DNA of 6,388 nucleotides from Chloroflexota bacterium. GTDB taxonomy: Bacteria; Chloroflexota; Limnocylindria; QHBO01. Made by a program: the position numbers and the translations under genes. The stretch is from contig VBGQ01000116.1 in assembly GCA_005882055.1 (NCBI GenBank), positions 1 through 6,388 of the forward strand, in the 5' to 3' direction. This document shows, in pieces, positions 5,905 to 6,388 of the stretch. Numbering within the stretch: position 1 is the first letter of the stretch; the number at the start of each line of letters is the position of its first letter. The notes beneath the pieces are model-generated. The model was given only the letters and a program-made list of their open reading frames with translations, did no database searches and was not told the DNA's origin.

Positions 5905-6388
5905 CCACACTCGGCAGCGACCATTGCCCTGGCTGCGGCGCGCCGTTGCCGGACGACCCGAATGGTGCGCACCATCGGTACATGACCAGCTCGAGTGGCT
6001 GCTGGGAGACCTTTGGTCAGGTCCTGGCGCGTGAGTTCAGCGAGCCGGGCTGGTTCGCCGAGCATCGGCTCACCGTCGACACCTACGCCGCGCAGCATCC
6101 TGGCGAGGATGATCGGAGGCAGCGCCAGTCAGTCGCGCTCCACCTCATCGCGCTGTGCCACAGGCTCGAGCACCGACTTGACGCGGAGGCGCTCCTCCGC
6201 ATCACGCAGCGGTTGGCCACGGTGCGTCGCGACTGGCCGCGCCTCACCCCTCCCCCCGCCTACCCGATGACCGCAGTCGATCTCCTTCCCGCCTCCTCCG
6301 CAGAGGAGCACCTCGCCTTGGTTCGACAGTGGGCGGATGCGACGTGGAAGGCCTGGCGCGGGTCACATGCTCAGGTCCGCGCCTGGGC
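5901..6388 (+). CDS. DUF5946-type protein of unknown function, 3'-truncated by the window
   Basis: It starts with GTG at 5901, sharing GTGA with the stop of the MocA-like gene, and remains open for 162 codons to the window end. The N-terminus HCPGCGAPLP has a CxxC pair (Cys9, Cys12), as in a zinc-binding knuckle. It is followed by a conserved-looking block: HHRYMTSSSGCWETFGQVLA (24-43), then HRLTVDTYAAQHPG (55-68) and QSVALHLIALCHRLE (76-90). I recognise this arrangement as the DUF5946 family, from memory and without a search. Cys34, His55, His66 and His81 could add metal ligands. No signal peptide or membrane segment is seen. The one-codon overlap suggests translational coupling with the nucleotidyltransferase, but a shared function cannot be claimed. 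A start at the later ATG (MTSSSG) would lose the CxxC and is unlikely. Confidence 0.8.
   Translation, partial: MTTLGSDHCPGCGAPLPDDPNGAHHRYMTSSSGCWETFGQVLAREFSEPGWFAEHRLTVDTYAAQHPGEDDRRQRQSVALHLIALCHRLEHRLDAEALLRITQRLATVRRDWPRLTPPPAYPMTAVDLLPASSAEEHLALVRQWADATWKAWRGSHAQVRAW

Noticed and set aside
1..6388. Mobile element, CRISPR array, tRNA or phage-like module
   Set aside because: No transposase, terminal inverted repeats, regularly spaced repeats or tRNA-like cloverleaf was noticed. All but about 90 bases are covered by chromosomal metabolic genes.

Overview
The window is a gene-dense, very GC-rich stretch of bacterial chromosome. The codon use, the long open antisense frames and the tight gene packing are what one sees in Chloroflexota- or Actinomycetota-like genomes. 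The phylum is inferred from general character only; there is no rRNA or other marker here. I see no mobile element, CRISPR array, RNA gene or phage gene.

Layout. Two transcription units diverge from a 21-base spacer at 5296-5316. Leftwards (minus strand) run five tightly packed genes: a broken adenosine/adenine deaminase (add, 5295-4326), guanine deaminase (guaD, 4307-2973), an N-acyl-D-amino-acid deacylase-like amidohydrolase (2980-1379), a VOC/glyoxalase-fold protein (1379-975) and an AlkA-type DNA-3-methyladenine glycosylase (969-55). Gaps between them run from an 8-base overlap to 18 bases, so they look like one operon. Rightwards (plus strand) run a MobA/MocA-like nucleotidyltransferase (5317-5904) and, through a GTGA stop/start overlap, a DUF5946-type protein of unknown function (5901 to beyond the window end).

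How the genes fit together. Add and GuaD are purine-salvage or purine-catabolism deaminases: adenosine or adenine to inosine or hypoxanthine, and guanine to xanthine. Both products feed xanthine dehydrogenase, a molybdenum enzyme that in many bacteria needs a cytidylylated cofactor made by MocA/PucB-type transferases. The divergent MocA-like gene therefore makes biochemical sense beside them, although no xanthine dehydrogenase gene is visible here. The deacylase, VOC protein and glycosylase are less obviously linked and may be passengers or salvage/repair functions.

The most notable observations are three. The add reading frame is broken in a way that looks like a deletion between two copies of a 9-base direct repeat. 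The deacylase has an Asp where the family normally has its metal-bridging Cys. The short divergent spacer holds -10-like elements pointing both ways, close enough to both start codons to suggest leaderless transcripts. I do not see an evident new multi-gene system; this is mostly ordinary metabolic chromosome.
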